A DNA stretch of 64,000 nucleotides from Actinopolyspora erythraea (GCF_002263515.1 NZ_CP022752.1:2170001-2234000); one strand, 5' to 3'. Counted from the stretch's first letter, positions 39,858 through 48,714 are shown. A program made the numbers and translations. The notes: generated by a model not told the origin, from the sequence alone.

Positions 39858-40118
39858 ATGGGGTCTGGAGATTGCACAGTATGCGGAGGACCTCTTGTGT
39901 TGGAAGAGGGGAACATCCTTCGATGCGCTAACTGCAAGACCGTCAACAATTTCGTCTCGAAAATGGAGGAGAGTTTCCGCGTTTTTCAACGACGTGACAC
40001 CCCCGGACTCTGGGGTTGGGTGAAGGGGCTGTTCCGTCCACAGCCCCGTTTCTACACTACAGGGGGAGAGGTTACCGAGGTACCTGCTCCTGAAGGGCGA
40101 CGTAGAGTCCAGCTCTAA
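39858..40118 (+). CDS. Small zinc-ribbon protein
   Basis: 86 residues from ATG 39858 (MGSGDCTVCGGPLVLEEG). CTVC and CANC form a zinc ribbon in the first 35 residues. The rest has basic residues and WGWVKGLFRPQPR. It has its own putative promoter and a strong terminator, so it may be expressed apart from the early operon, perhaps during lysogeny. The function is unknown. Confidence 0.6.
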   Translation: MGSGDCTVCGGPLVLEEGNILRCANCKTVNNFVSKMEESFRVFQRRDTPGLWGWVKGLFRPQPRFYTTGGEVTEVPAPEGRRRVQL

Positions 40119-40127
40119 AACATCACA

Positions 40128-40160
40128 GAGCCCCTAGCGAAAGCTAGGGGCTCTTTTTTT
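40128..40160 (+). terminator. Strong rho-independent terminator (plus strand)
   Basis: An 11-bp perfect stem (GAGCCCCTAGC arms) with a GAAA tetraloop and seven T. It closes the phage early/replication arm. Confidence 0.92.
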
Positions 40161-40172
40161 GTCTCTACAACC

Positions 40173-40206
40173 AAAAAAATCCCGGCTAGGCATCTGCCTA
40201 GCCGGG
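40173..40206 (-). terminator. Strong rho-independent terminator (minus strand)
   Basis: A 12-bp perfect stem (CCCGGCTAGGCA arms) followed, on the minus strand, by seven T. It faces the terminator at 40,128 and insulates the minus-strand genes to the right. Confidence 0.9.
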
Positions 40207-40212
40207 GAAAGT

Positions 40213-40344
40213 TCACATCGACACTAACTCAATAATATCTGGTTTCCAGACCGGATAGCCGAATGCGGCGTCCAGCCCCGCGCAATAGCTGAGGAACGAA
40301 ACGATCCCTAAGAATATGACGAATAGCGCTAATTTCTTGAACAT
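40213..40344 (-). CDS. Small membrane or secreted protein
   Basis: 43 residues from ATG 40344, MFKKLALFVIFLGIVSFLSY, a basic start and a hydrophobic stretch like a signal anchor, then CAGLDAAFGYP. The Cys is not in a perfect lipobox. It is the last gene before the minus-strand terminator and probably belongs with the two genes upstream. Confidence 0.5.
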   Translation of the reverse strand: MFKKLALFVIFLGIVSFLSYCAGLDAAFGYPVWKPDIIELVSM

Positions 40345-40362
40345 CTTTCAAAGATTGCGGTG

Positions 40363-40752
40363 TTAGGATGCCTTACGGTGGCGTCCGGTAGACTGGGCGA
40401 CGGTACCCGGTAGGGAGGGACTACCGGGTACTTCTTTCGTCAAATCTCGGTATCTCTCGATTCTGGGAGGTAGATAATCCACCTCATGCAGGCAGTTGTC
40501 ACACGGCGACCGTGCTCTAGTACACGGAGGAGCATACGCGCGGAATCCGTGAACAGGTCCGCGTGTTTTCCTCCCGCATCGGGCTCCGTTCCGCTCATCG
40601 TAAATATGAATCAAAGATTCATTGACGGAATAGAACCAACGGAACCTTGTTATTTCCGCTTGCTCGGACCCCACGCTCCTCGCATTAGGAGAACCAATAA
40701 AGTCGTGAACCCTAGGAAATGCGCAAGTGCCTCTATGTCGATAGTCACTCAT
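40363..40752 (-). CDS. Hypothetical protein in attachment-end cassette
   Basis: 129 residues, MSDYRHRGTCAFPRVHDFIG, with CGRKTRG and CTRARSPCDNC, five cysteines in the middle that may bind zinc. Its start overlaps the upstream gene by 8 bases. It runs opposite to the phage replication arm and diverges from the Scr1-type regulator. A plus-strand frame over it is less convincing. The function is unknown. Confidence 0.5.
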   Translation of the reverse strand: MSDYRHRGTCAFPRVHDFIGSPNARSVGSEQAEITRFRWFYSVNESLIHIYDERNGARCGRKTRGPVHGFRAYAPPCTRARSPCDNCLHEVDYLPPRIERYRDLTKEVPGSPSLPGTVAQSTGRHRKAS

Positions 40753-41077
40753 CAGACTCCAATGCCATATCCACCAGCCATCGCTGGTATGTCTGTGTAG
40801 GGGATTGTGGCATATCGAGAAGCATCACAATCAGTTTCTCGAAACACAGCCTGCAATGGCTGTGATAGTTTCCGAAGATTCGTTCTGGCGGGCGGGCCGC
40901 TAGCTCTACCGTTTCACGGCAGAATGTGACAACCATACCTGCACCTGCTTCCACAGATTCGTTGTATCGAATCAATCCGGTAGCGTGTATGGTTTGAGGA
41001 TTATTATTTCCGGTAATAAAACGAGCCTTCGATACATCTACAGGCGTAGCTCGTGAACTCCCACCCTCGATAGACAC
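40745..41077 (-). CDS. Hypothetical protein, divergent from the regulator
   Basis: 110 residues, MSIEGGSSRATPVDVSKARF. It contains HSHCRLCFEKLIVML, possibly a metal site, and RYNESVEAGAGMVVTFC. AGGAGGTGAGCAG precedes the start at 41077. It shares an 87-111 bp promoter region with the helix-turn-helix gene to its right and so is a likely target of that regulator. It is not recognised. Confidence 0.52.
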   Translation of the reverse strand: MSIEGGSSRATPVDVSKARFITGNNNPQTIHATGLIRYNESVEAGAGMVVTFCRETVELAARPPERIFGNYHSHCRLCFEKLIVMLLDMPQSPTQTYQRWLVDMALESDE

Positions 41078-41188
41078 TGCTCACCTCCTGTCTACGTACT
41101 GCTATCGTGCAACTACGACGCGGTGTACGTTACACGGTAACGATGCACGGGTAACAGTGCAACTGTGCAGTACTCTGAAGGGGTGAAT
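41078..41188. promoter_or_regulatory. Divergent promoter region with inverted repeat
   Basis: CGTTAC-ACG-GTAACG (41128-41142) is a near-central dyad, flanked by GTGCAACT copies at 41108 and 41157. These are good candidates for operators of the adjacent helix-turn-helix protein. No clear -10/-35 pair was assigned. Confidence 0.45.
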
Positions 41189-42040
41189 GTGGCAGGATCA
41201 GCACGTCAGATATACCTAGGTCAGCAGCTCAGAGACCTACGGCGATCCGCAGGTCTGTCGCTAGACGACGTAGCGGAGAGGTTGGAGCGGAACAGGACAA
41301 CCATCGGACATTGGGAGCGCGGTGCGACTCGTGTCAGTGCTCAGGATCTAGAGGCACTGCTGACTATGTACGAGGTATCCGAGGAGCTCGCTGAGCAACT
41401 TCGAGAGCTTCGCCGAGACAGTCATAAACGCGGGTGGTGGCACAGTTACAAACTTCCCAGCTTTGTGAAACCGTTTCTTTCTTTTGAATCAGAGGCGGTT
41501 GAGGTGTTCAACTTCGAGTTGGGAACGATACCGGGACTACTCCAAACCGAGGAGTACGCAAGAGCCACACACGAATCCGGACGTTTAGAACTGTCCGACG
41601 AAGAACTACGTGAGTGGGTAGAGGCACGGATTCGGAGGCAGGCACGACTAGATCCAGGAGGAGGGCTCACCCTGCACACTGTGATAGCGGAGGAGGCTCT
41701 CCGCAGAGTGGTTGGATCTCCTGACCTCATGGTGAGGCAGATAGAGTACCTGGAGGAGATGAGCAAGAAATCATCTGTGAACCTCCGAGTGCTGCCGTTT
41801 AAACACGGTTCACACGTCGGTATTCACGGACCCATTATGGTGCTTCGGAGCTCAGACCCTCATCATGGAGAGGTGGCGTACAGTGATACGCCTCTAGGTG
41901 GGCACATCATCGACGACTCGCGAGATGTCGCAGAGCTCTCCCGGCTCTACAGCTCGCTAGAGGCTCAGGCACTCCCGCATACAGCGTCCTACCGGATGCT
42001 TCGTACCATTGCACGTGACCACGTTAGTGCAAAGGAGTAA
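41189..42040 (+). CDS. Scr1-family helix-turn-helix regulator (XRE plus DUF5753)
   Basis: 283 residues from GTG 41189 with GAAGGGG upstream; GTG 41183 or 41165 are possible. The N-terminal XRE domain is LGQQLRDLRRSAGLSLDDVAERLERNRTTIGHWERG (spanning about 10-45). The larger C-terminal part matches DUF5753: FNFELGTIPGLLQTEEYARA, and VNLRVLPFKHGSHVGIHGPI. Actinomycetes have many such regulators paired with DUF397 proteins (scr1/scr2 or abaA/bldB-like loci) and some act like antitoxins. Here the pair is inside the prophage. Confidence 0.88.
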   Translation: MAGSARQIYLGQQLRDLRRSAGLSLDDVAERLERNRTTIGHWERGATRVSAQDLEALLTMYEVSEELAEQLRELRRDSHKRGWWHSYKLPSFVKPFLSFESEAVEVFNFELGTIPGLLQTEEYARATHESGRLELSDEELREWVEARIRRQARLDPGGGLTLHTVIAEEALRRVVGSPDLMVRQIEYLEEMSKKSSVNLRVLPFKHGSHVGIHGPIMVLRSSDPHHGEVAYSDTPLGGHIIDDSRDVAELSRLYSSLEAQALPHTASYRMLRTIARDHVSAKE

Positions 42041-42044
42041 CACC

Positions 42045-42227
42045 ATGCCGTATAACTGGCGTAAGAGCAGCCGCAGCGGGCAGGGTAACAACTGCGTCGA
42101 AGTCGGACGCACCCCGAACGGCGCCGCCGTCCGCGACACCAAGGATCGATCGGCCGGATACTTCACTACCACTGGTCAGCAGTGGTCGGCCTTCATCGAC
42201 GCGGTGAAGAACCAGCGGTTCGACTGA
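42045..42227 (+). CDS. DUF397 protein
   Basis: 60 residues from ATG 42045 (MPYNWRKSSRSGQGNNCVEV), the complete DUF397 fold with GAAVRDTKDRS and FTTTGQQWSAFIDAVK. It lies 4 bp after the regulator gene and is its usual partner. The G+C content is higher than in the phage genes, like host sequence. Confidence 0.92.
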   Translation: MPYNWRKSSRSGQGNNCVEVGRTPNGAAVRDTKDRSAGYFTTTGQQWSAFIDAVKNQRFD

Positions 42228-42239
42228 ACTCCTAGCACA

Positions 42240-42274
42240 GAGGCCCCTGGCAAGCGCCAGGGGCCTCTTTTTTT
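42240..42274 (+). terminator. Strong rho-independent terminator
   Basis: A 12-bp perfect stem (GAGGCCCCTGGC arms, AAGC loop) and seven T. It ends the regulator unit at the prophage edge. Confidence 0.93.
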
Positions 42275-42388
42275 GTCTGCTGTCAGGTCAGCACCGAGTC
42301 AGTACAAGCGTGATCAGAGGGGGTAAACCGAGGTAACCAGCGGTCAACCCCCAACCCCTCTATATGCTCTTACCTGCTAGTTTGACAT

Positions 42389-42440
42389 CTATGACCAGGA
42401 GTGATAGAGATCCTCTCTTCTTGCTTCGTAGTAGCACACG
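42389..42440. other. Right prophage-chromosome junction (attR region)
   Basis: The MHS transporter reads through ENVCYY and then changes to an unrelated tail with an early stop, at about 42,428. Base composition drops at the same point. The attachment core must include or lie near this position; its exact length cannot be seen without the left junction. The 115 bp between the terminator and this point hold no gene. Confidence 0.8.
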
Positions 42441-43216
42441 TTTTCGACGAAACGCGCGCCGGATGCGATCAGCACCTCTCGCCACTGCTCGCGCAGCACC
42501 CGCACGATGGGGGGTTGCTCGGGAGTCGTCCGTTGCCGCGCGCGTTCGGAGGCCTCCAGGAACACCGGTGACTCGCTCACCGACAGCCTGATCCACAGCC
42601 CGACCAGTACCAGCACACCCGAGATCAGGAAGGGGATGCGCCATCCCCACGCCAGGAACGCCTCCTCCGACTGCACCGCCGACAGGATCGCCAGCACCGC
42701 GGTGGCCAGCAGGTTTCCGGTGGGGACCCCGGCCTGCGGCCAGGAGGCCCAGAAACCGCGACGCGCGTTGTCGGTGTGTTCGGACACGATCAGCACCGCT
42801 CCGCCCCACTCGCCTCCCAGGGCGAACCCCTGGACCACGCGCAGCAGGGTCAGCAGTACGGGGGCGGCCACCCCTATCGTGGCGAAGGTCGGCAGCAGTC
42901 CCACCGCGAACGTGGCACCGCCCATCATCAGCAGACTGATCACCAACAGCTTCTTGCGCCCGAGCCGGTCGCCGAAGTGCCCGAACACCAGGCCACCCAG
43001 GGGGCGGAACACGAAGCCGATCGCGAAGCTCGAGAACGCGAGCAACGTGCCGACCAGCCTGTCCTCGGAGGGGAAGAAAGCCTCGTTGAACACCAACGCG
43101 GCCGCCGAGCCGTACAGGAAGAAGTCGTACCACTCGATGGTGGTGCCGATCATGCTGGAACCGACTATCCGGGCCAGTGACCTCCCGGAGGGCGGGTCCG
43201 ACCGTGTCACGCTCAT
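42428..43216 (-). pseudogene. MHS-family MFS transporter, 3' end lost to prophage insertion
   Basis: ATG 43216 (MSVTRSDPPSGRSLARIVGS) has CAGGAGTG upstream. The remaining 263 residues cover the first six or seven membrane helices, with the family signatures IGTTIEWYDFFLYG, GHFGDRLGRKK and LGGEWGGAV. Family members are about 430-450 residues long. The frame continues only 12-13 foreign codons past the junction. The other half should lie at the left end of the prophage. The gene follows a 3-hydroxybutyrate dehydrogenase-like gene, so it probably imported a related acid. Confidence 0.88.
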
Positions 43217-43279
43217 GTTTCACTCCTGGTTGTGCCGGAACACGAGAACAGCTGGGGAGGGGCGGTGACGGAACCGGCT

Positions 43280-44059
43280 TCACCGGGCCGTCCAGGCCCC
43301 GTCGATCGGTATGGCGGCCCCGGTGAGGTAGTCGGAACCCGGCCCGCAGAGCCAGCCGACCACCGCGGCGACCTCCTCCGGCTCGATGAGTCGTTTGATC
43401 GCGCTGTGCCGGAGGAAGACTCGTTCGGCGACCTCGTGCTCGGGGATGTCGTTGCTGCGCGCCTGGGCGGCGAGCTGCCCTTCCAGCAGCGGGGTGCGCA
43501 CGTAACCGGGGTCTACGCAGTTGCTGGTGACCCCGTGTGGACCGCCTTCCAGCGCGGCCACCTTGCTCAGCCCTTCCAACGCGTGCTTGGCGGCCACGTA
43601 GGCCGACTTGTCGGCACTGGCCCGCACCCCGTGCACGCTGGAGATGTTGATCACGCGTCCCCATCCCCTGCGGTACATGTGCGGCAGGCAGTGGCGCATC
43701 AGCAGGAACGGCGCGGTGACCATGACCCGCTGGATGCGGGTGAAGACGTCGGTGGGGAACTCGTGGATCGGTGCCACGTGCTGCAGGCCCGCGTTGTTGA
43801 CCAGGATGTCCACCTCGGCGGGCAGCCGAGCGATTCCGGACTCGTCGGCCAGATTCAGCACTTGCGCCCGACCGTCGACCTCGCCGGCGGCCGCGGTCGC
43901 CGCGTGCTCGTCGTGATCCAGCACGTGCACCAGGCAGCCAGCGGTGGCCAGTCGTCTCGCGCAGGCGAGTCCGATCCCGCTGCCCGCTCCGGTGACCAGT
44001 GCGGTCGAACCGGAAAGATCGACGAATCCAGTGGGGTCGTCAGCGAACTCCCTCGTCAT
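43280..44059 (-). CDS. 3-hydroxybutyrate dehydrogenase-like SDR
   Basis: 259 residues. The NAD-binding motif is TGAGSGIG (about 25-32), with NNAG near 88 and the catalytic SSVHG...Y...K (Tyr and Lys near 152-156 in SAYVAAKHAL). The stretch LPHMYRRGWGRVINISSVHG and SNCVDPGYVRTPL are typical of 3-hydroxybutyrate dehydrogenases. It would oxidise 3-hydroxybutyrate to acetoacetate. It lies 63 bp upstream of the disrupted MHS transporter in the same direction. Confidence 0.85.
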   Translation of the reverse strand: MTREFADDPTGFVDLSGSTALVTGAGSGIGLACARRLATAGCLVHVLDHDEHAATAAAGEVDGRAQVLNLADESGIARLPAEVDILVNNAGLQHVAPIHEFPTDVFTRIQRVMVTAPFLLMRHCLPHMYRRGWGRVINISSVHGVRASADKSAYVAAKHALEGLSKVAALEGGPHGVTSNCVDPGYVRTPLLEGQLAAQARSNDIPEHEVAERVFLRHSAIKRLIEPEEVAAVVGWLCGPGSDYLTGAAIPIDGAWTAR

Positions 44060-44254
44060 GCCGGATCACGCTAGCCGCCAGTCCCGGCGTGATCGATGTG
44101 ACGATCGGACACAGCTGAGCGCTTCGAAGTGTGCGGGGCACATATTGTCCGCTCATCCGCGCTCCGACGGCGCCGGGGCTCTCCGGCGAGGTTCCGGTCG
44201 AGGGCGTTCGGGGCGGCGTCCGGCCACCCACACCGGTCTTCGGGACGGGACTCG

Positions 44255-45664
44255 CTATCCCGTCGAGGGACGACGCGCCGAGCGCACCACCCTTTCGACG
44301 GCCAGATACCCCAGCAACGTGATCGCGAGCACGGGCAGTAGCACCATGAGGAGGGCGAAGCCGAGCAGCACCGATACCGGAGCCTCGCGCAGCAGCGAAC
44401 CCACGCGTGGTGGAGCGCCGAGCGATCCGGAGGGTCTGCGCAGCAACCAGACGCGGTAGCCCGCCACGATCAGTACCAGCAGCGCCACGGCGAGCGCGGT
44501 CAACAGCAACTGGGTGGCGAGCCCGAACAGCTCGGCCTGATGGAAGTCGATACCCAGCGAGGTGGCCTTGGCCAACAGCGGGTAGTCCTCCCAGTCGACC
44601 CGGTCGACGACGTCACCGGTGGTACCGTCCACCGCGACGGCGCTCTGCTCGACCGGCCAACTGCTGTCGTCCTCCTCCGCTGTCCAGGCGCGGCCGGGTT
44701 CCTTCGGAGGTTCGAGCACCACGATCCCCGTCAGTTCCGACTCCCGCGCGGCAGCGGCGACCCGGTCGATGCCGGGTGGTGTCCCCGCCGTGTCCGTGGA
44801 ATCTGCTCCGGAGAGGGCGGAGTCCTCGGAACCGGGTCCACCGGTTCGGTCCAGCACCGTGGAGACCTCGGGTGAGTCGGAGTCGAACTGGCCGCGGGCG
44901 AGGTCCACCCAGGAACCCGCGTAGGTGGTCCACGTCAGTCCGGTGACGATGAACAGCACCAGCCCCGCCGAGGCCGCGACCCCCACGAGACCGTGCAGCG
45001 AACGCCACCGAGACCGCCCCGGTATCCGGAACCGGAAGTTGCGGCCGAGTGCTCGGTTGCCACGTGGCCACCACAGCACGAGTCCCGTGAGGACCGAGAC
45101 CAGCAGCCAGCTCGCGGCCAGTTCGGAGATCGGTTCGGCGAACTTGCCGATGCGGAAGTTGGAGTGCAGGTTGCGCAGCCATTCGTCCGGCCGGTTCGCC
45201 TCGAGCACGCTGCCGGTGACCTCGGCCGAAGCCGGGTCGACGTAAACGGTGACCGCTCCGTTCGGTTTCTCGAACCTGTTCGACCCGGCGGCGACGGGCA
45301 CGAGGGTGACCGCCGTGGTCGCCTCCCCGCGCGGGGCGTCGGGGGCGGCGGGAGTCACCGAGGATAATCGCAGTTCGGGACGTGTTTGACGTGCCGAGGC
45401 GACCTGCTCGCTCAACGGGCGGTCCGGGCCTTCGGCCACGGCTGTGAGGGCCTTCCGGTGCAGCAGGTACTCCAGCTGGGGGTTCCAGGCGTACAGAATT
45501 CCGGTTATCGCCATGGCGAACACCAGCGGGGCGGCGAGCAGTCCGCCCAGGAAGTGCACCCGCCACAACACCGGCCGTATCGCCGCGCGGTGACGTGCGG
45601 TTCGTTCCCTCCTGCCACGAACTCGGGAAGGAGTCTCGGGAGAGTCGGATGATCGTCGGGACAC
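44255..45664 (-). CDS. PepSY-associated membrane protein
   Basis: 469 residues from GTG 45664. The pattern is LWRVHFLGGLLAAPLVFAMAITGILYAW (about 32-59), further membrane helices near 185, 230, 390 and 430, and the family's RSLHGLVG. Such proteins have a PepSY periplasmic part and occur in iron-siderophore or reductase systems. There are no linked iron genes here, so the substrate is open. Confidence 0.82.
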   Translation of the reverse strand: MSRRSSDSPETPSRVRGRRERTARHRAAIRPVLWRVHFLGGLLAAPLVFAMAITGILYAWNPQLEYLLHRKALTAVAEGPDRPLSEQVASARQTRPELRLSSVTPAAPDAPRGEATTAVTLVPVAAGSNRFEKPNGAVTVYVDPASAEVTGSVLEANRPDEWLRNLHSNFRIGKFAEPISELAASWLLVSVLTGLVLWWPRGNRALGRNFRFRIPGRSRWRSLHGLVGVAASAGLVLFIVTGLTWTTYAGSWVDLARGQFDSDSPEVSTVLDRTGGPGSEDSALSGADSTDTAGTPPGIDRVAAAARESELTGIVVLEPPKEPGRAWTAEEDDSSWPVEQSAVAVDGTTGDVVDRVDWEDYPLLAKATSLGIDFHQAELFGLATQLLLTALAVALLVLIVAGYRVWLLRRPSGSLGAPPRVGSLLREAPVSVLLGFALLMVLLPVLAITLLGYLAVERVVRSARRPSTG

Positions 45665-46078
45665 GCTGGCTCCTGTCGTCGGCGACCAGGGGCGTTCTCC
45701 GACCGGTCGCGTCGGGAGTGTGCGGGGTTTCCGCCATCACCAGACTGTGATCGACACCATCCTGGGTGTCCATTCCTCCGGTGTACCGATTCCGGAGTGA
45801 TCGGACGACATCACCGCGGGTTCCGGTGCTTGGTCACGAACCGAGTTCCCCCCTCGGGGGTGGGGCCACGGCCCCGGGCGCGGTGACCCGGTGCCGTGGT
45901 CGAGGCGCGGCACCATCGGACGTCCGGCGGTGCCGCACCAGCTCGTTCCCGTTGACGGGTGGCGAGTCGCTCGCGGCACGGCTTCGTTCCGGCCGGGTTC
46001 ACGGTTCGCTCGCGCGGCCCGGCCACGACGGGAGGCCAGGAGGGGACGGGCGTTTCCGGCCGTCCCTGCCCGGCCCCG
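45665..46078. other. Intergenic region, no gene seen
   Basis: About 414 bp between two minus-strand genes. The frames here are high-G+C shadows without ribosome sites. No clear terminator or operator was identified. Confidence 0.5.
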
Positions 46079-47800
46079 TCATCCCTCGGTGGCGTACTCG
46101 CTTTCGGACGTCTCCGCGGTGTTCCGGGTGTGCATCGCCTTGCGCAGTGCCACGGCCGCTTCCACGATCAGCCAGACCGCCAACAGGAAGATGATCACGT
46201 CGAGCGGTGCGAGCACCCACTGCTGCTGGTTGACGAATTCGACGAGGTTCAGCGCGAGCGCCCACGTGGTCATCACCAGCAGGAACAGCAGGGGAATCAG
46301 CACGGCCAGCGGGTTGCGCCTGTTCTTGGTCACCCAAACGGCCACCACGGCCAGTGCGAGACCGGCGGTGAGCTGGTTGGTGGTACCGAACAGTTGCCAG
46401 AGCACACCGAAGGTGTAGCCTTGTTCGCCGCCCCCCGGTAGCAGTGCCATCGCAAGCGGGATCACCACGGCCACCGTGCTTGCCAGCGTCATGTTGCGCG
46501 CCAGCGGGCGAACCCTGGTGATCTCACCGATCTCCTGCACCACGTAACGCTGCAGTCGAACTCCCGTGTCCATCGTGGTGGCGGCGAAGCTGATCACCAT
46601 GATCGTGGCGAACACCAGCCCGAAACTGACCGGAAGCCCGAGGTTGTTGGCGAATCCGGCCACGCCCTCCACGAAGTTCTGGGTGGCGCCGTCGGAGGCC
46701 TTGGCGAAGCTGGAGTAGAGGTTGTTCCACTCGACGGTCGAGCCCACAGCACCCGCGGTGACGGCCAGCACGGCGGCCAGCGCGAGGGAGCCCTCACCGA
46801 CGGCTCCCATGTAGCCGATGTAGCGGGCGTCGGTTTCCTTGCCCAACTGCTTGGACGACGTTCCCGACGAGACCAGGCTGTGGAAGCCGGAGACCGCGCC
46901 GCAGGCGATGGTAACGAACAGGAACGGGAACCAGCTCGGAGAACCGGCGGGCACGTCGTTGATCGCGGGGGCGACTATTCGGTCGAAACCGACGACGACT
47001 CCCAGCAGGATCACGGCGAGTCCGATGAACAACTGGTGGGAGTTGATGTAGTCCCTGGGCTGCAGCAGGACCCACACCGGGAGTCGGGAGGCGATGAACG
47101 TGTAGGCGAACAGGAACACCACCCACAGGGTCCTGGGCTCCACCCCGAGCGTGGCCGCGAGCGGGTCCAGCGACACGGGGAAGGCCATCCCCAGCAGAAT
47201 GGTCAGGTACAGCACGACGACCCCCACGATCGAGGGTAAGAACGCCGATGAGCGGGTGTGGTAGACGTACTGACCGATCCCGATGGCCAGGGGCACCTGT
47301 ATCACCACGGGCAGCACGGCGGCCGGGTTGGCCACGAACAGGTTGGCTATGACCACGGCGAACACCGCGTTGACCAGGGTCAGCAGAAAGAAGATGATCA
47401 GCAGGAACAGGGTGCGAGCGCGCTTGCTGATCACGTCGCGGGCCAGTGTCCCGATGCTCTCCGCCCGGTGCCGTACCGAGACGACCAGGGAACCGAAGTC
47501 GTGCGCGCCCGCCGCGAAGATCGTGCCGAAAGTGATCCACAGCAGTGCCGGACCCCATCCCCAGAACACCGCTATGGCGGGTCCCACGATCGGTGCGGCG
47601 CCGGCCACCGAGGTGAAGTGGTGTCCGAACAGCACGTGCTTGTTCGTCGGTACGAAGTCGACTCCGTCACCCTTGTGGTGGGCGGGGGTGACGAACTCGG
47701 GATCCAAACCGTACACGCGGCGCGCCAGATAGGCCGAATAGTATCGGTATCCGAGAGCGAAGATCCCCAGAACGACCAGGGCCGGAACGATCGCGGGCAT
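46079..47800 (-). CDS. cstA: Carbon starvation protein CstA (peptide/pyruvate transporter)
   Basis: 573 residues with the family marks PTNKHVLFGHHFTSVAGAAP (52-71), GPAIAVFWGWGPALLWITFG, GAHDFGSLVVS and about sixteen membrane segments. The C-terminal half contains VSSGTSSKQL and FGTTNQLTAGL. CstA proteins import peptides or pyruvate under carbon limitation. ATG 47800 has GGAGGAGTGAGACA-like spacing upstream. Confidence 0.94.
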   Translation of the reverse strand: MPAIVPALVVLGIFALGYRYYSAYLARRVYGLDPEFVTPAHHKGDGVDFVPTNKHVLFGHHFTSVAGAAPIVGPAIAVFWGWGPALLWITFGTIFAAGAHDFGSLVVSVRHRAESIGTLARDVISKRARTLFLLIIFFLLTLVNAVFAVVIANLFVANPAAVLPVVIQVPLAIGIGQYVYHTRSSAFLPSIVGVVVLYLTILLGMAFPVSLDPLAATLGVEPRTLWVVFLFAYTFIASRLPVWVLLQPRDYINSHQLFIGLAVILLGVVVGFDRIVAPAINDVPAGSPSWFPFLFVTIACGAVSGFHSLVSSGTSSKQLGKETDARYIGYMGAVGEGSLALAAVLAVTAGAVGSTVEWNNLYSSFAKASDGATQNFVEGVAGFANNLGLPVSFGLVFATIMVISFAATTMDTGVRLQRYVVQEIGEITRVRPLARNMTLASTVAVVIPLAMALLPGGGEQGYTFGVLWQLFGTTNQLTAGLALAVVAVWVTKNRRNPLAVLIPLLFLLVMTTWALALNLVEFVNQQQWVLAPLDVIIFLLAVWLIVEAAVALRKAMHTRNTAETSESEYATEG

Positions 47801-47907
47801 GTCTCACTCCTCCGGCGTGGCTGCGGCGTCCGACAACGTGGTATAAGCCACCCGCGGAGAGTATCTCCCATTCAGGGGTCACACACCAGGTTGAAAGGGC
47901 GGAGTCG

Positions 47908-48714
47908 TTGCGGCAGATCCGTTCAGTGTGGCGAGAGGCGTTGACCGGCGAACTGTGCTGGGTGGACTCGGCGGGGCGTCCGAACGGGATCGCCGTGACA
48001 CCGCTGCTGCGCGGTGAGGCTCCCTGCGTGGCCCTGCCGTACTCCTGTGGTGCGACGATCGGCCTGCTGGAGACGGCTCGCGAGATCGGGTTCGCCGTCA
48101 CGGACCGGCGTTCGTTGCGGGAGGGGAGGGGCGGACTCGTGGCCTTCGGTCCCGTCCGAGTGACACACGACCTGTCGGGCTCGCTGTTCGGCGGGGAGAT
48201 GCTCGAACAGGAACTGCGCAAGTACCCGCCCTCGCGCGCGCTCGCCGACAGTCTGTTGCTGCGTCGTGAGAACTGGTGGTGGATGCCGCGGGCGATCGTG
48301 GAGCTGTCCGCGGTGAACCGCCTCGTCGGGTCCGCGCCGCGCCGCGATCCGACTCGTCACGCGTTGCTGGTTCACGGTTCGGAACGGATGACGGTGTCCA
48401 CGGTCGAGGTGAGCGACCGGAGGGACGGCCGAACGAAACTCACCCCGTTGGATGATGCGTCGCTGCCGGACGGGGTGCGAGGAACGGTGTTCGGCTACGA
48501 CTACACCAGCGCTGATCTCGAACGCTGGGAGAGCTGGCGGTTCTCCGGCCGGGTGAGCGCGGGGGAACTGGAGGTCTCCGAGACCGCGGGGAAACCGGGC
48601 GAGCGGTTGCGCCCGCTGGGGCTGCTGGAGCGGATCCGCCGCCGACACGGGACGGCCAAGGCCTGCCGCGCCGGGATCACCGCCGCCGAGCGCGGCGTGG
48701 ACGCGCGCGCCTGA
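47908..48714 (+). CDS. Actinobacterial hypothetical protein, split-barrel type possible
   Basis: 268 residues from TTG 47908 (MRQIRSVWREALTGELCWVD). PNGIAVTPLLRGEAPCVALP and IGFAVTDRRSL resemble the start of flavin-reductase or pyridoxamine oxidase-like split barrels, but no cofactor motif is firm. It lies divergently from cstA, with 107 bp between starts. The function is unknown. Confidence 0.5.
   Translation: MRQIRSVWREALTGELCWVDSAGRPNGIAVTPLLRGEAPCVALPYSCGATIGLLETAREIGFAVTDRRSLREGRGGLVAFGPVRVTHDLSGSLFGGEMLEQELRKYPPSRALADSLLLRRENWWWMPRAIVELSAVNRLVGSAPRRDPTRHALLVHGSERMTVSTVEVSDRRDGRTKLTPLDDASLPDGVRGTVFGYDYTSADLERWESWRFSGRVSAGELEVSETAGKPGERLRPLGLLERIRRRHGTAKACRAGITAAERGVDARA

Larger units (their letters stand above)
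1..42428. mobile_element. Integrated L5/cluster A-like siphoprophage (right part)
   Basis: The segment carries a full head and tail module on the minus strand and a replication, nucleotide and repressor module on the plus strand, meeting at a structured non-coding region near 16-17 kb. This is the cluster A mycobacteriophage order, permuted by integration. Base composition is clearly lower in G+C than the flanking chromosome. The right boundary is placed where an MHS transporter reading frame breaks off near 42,428. The left boundary, integrase and lysis genes are outside the window. No inactivating lesion was seen in the core genes, so the element may be intact; this is inference. Confidence 0.93.

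Noticed and set aside
42360-43664. A 434-codon frame over the MHS gene and SDR gene
   Set aside because: Out of frame with two recognisable proteins, with shadow-type composition.
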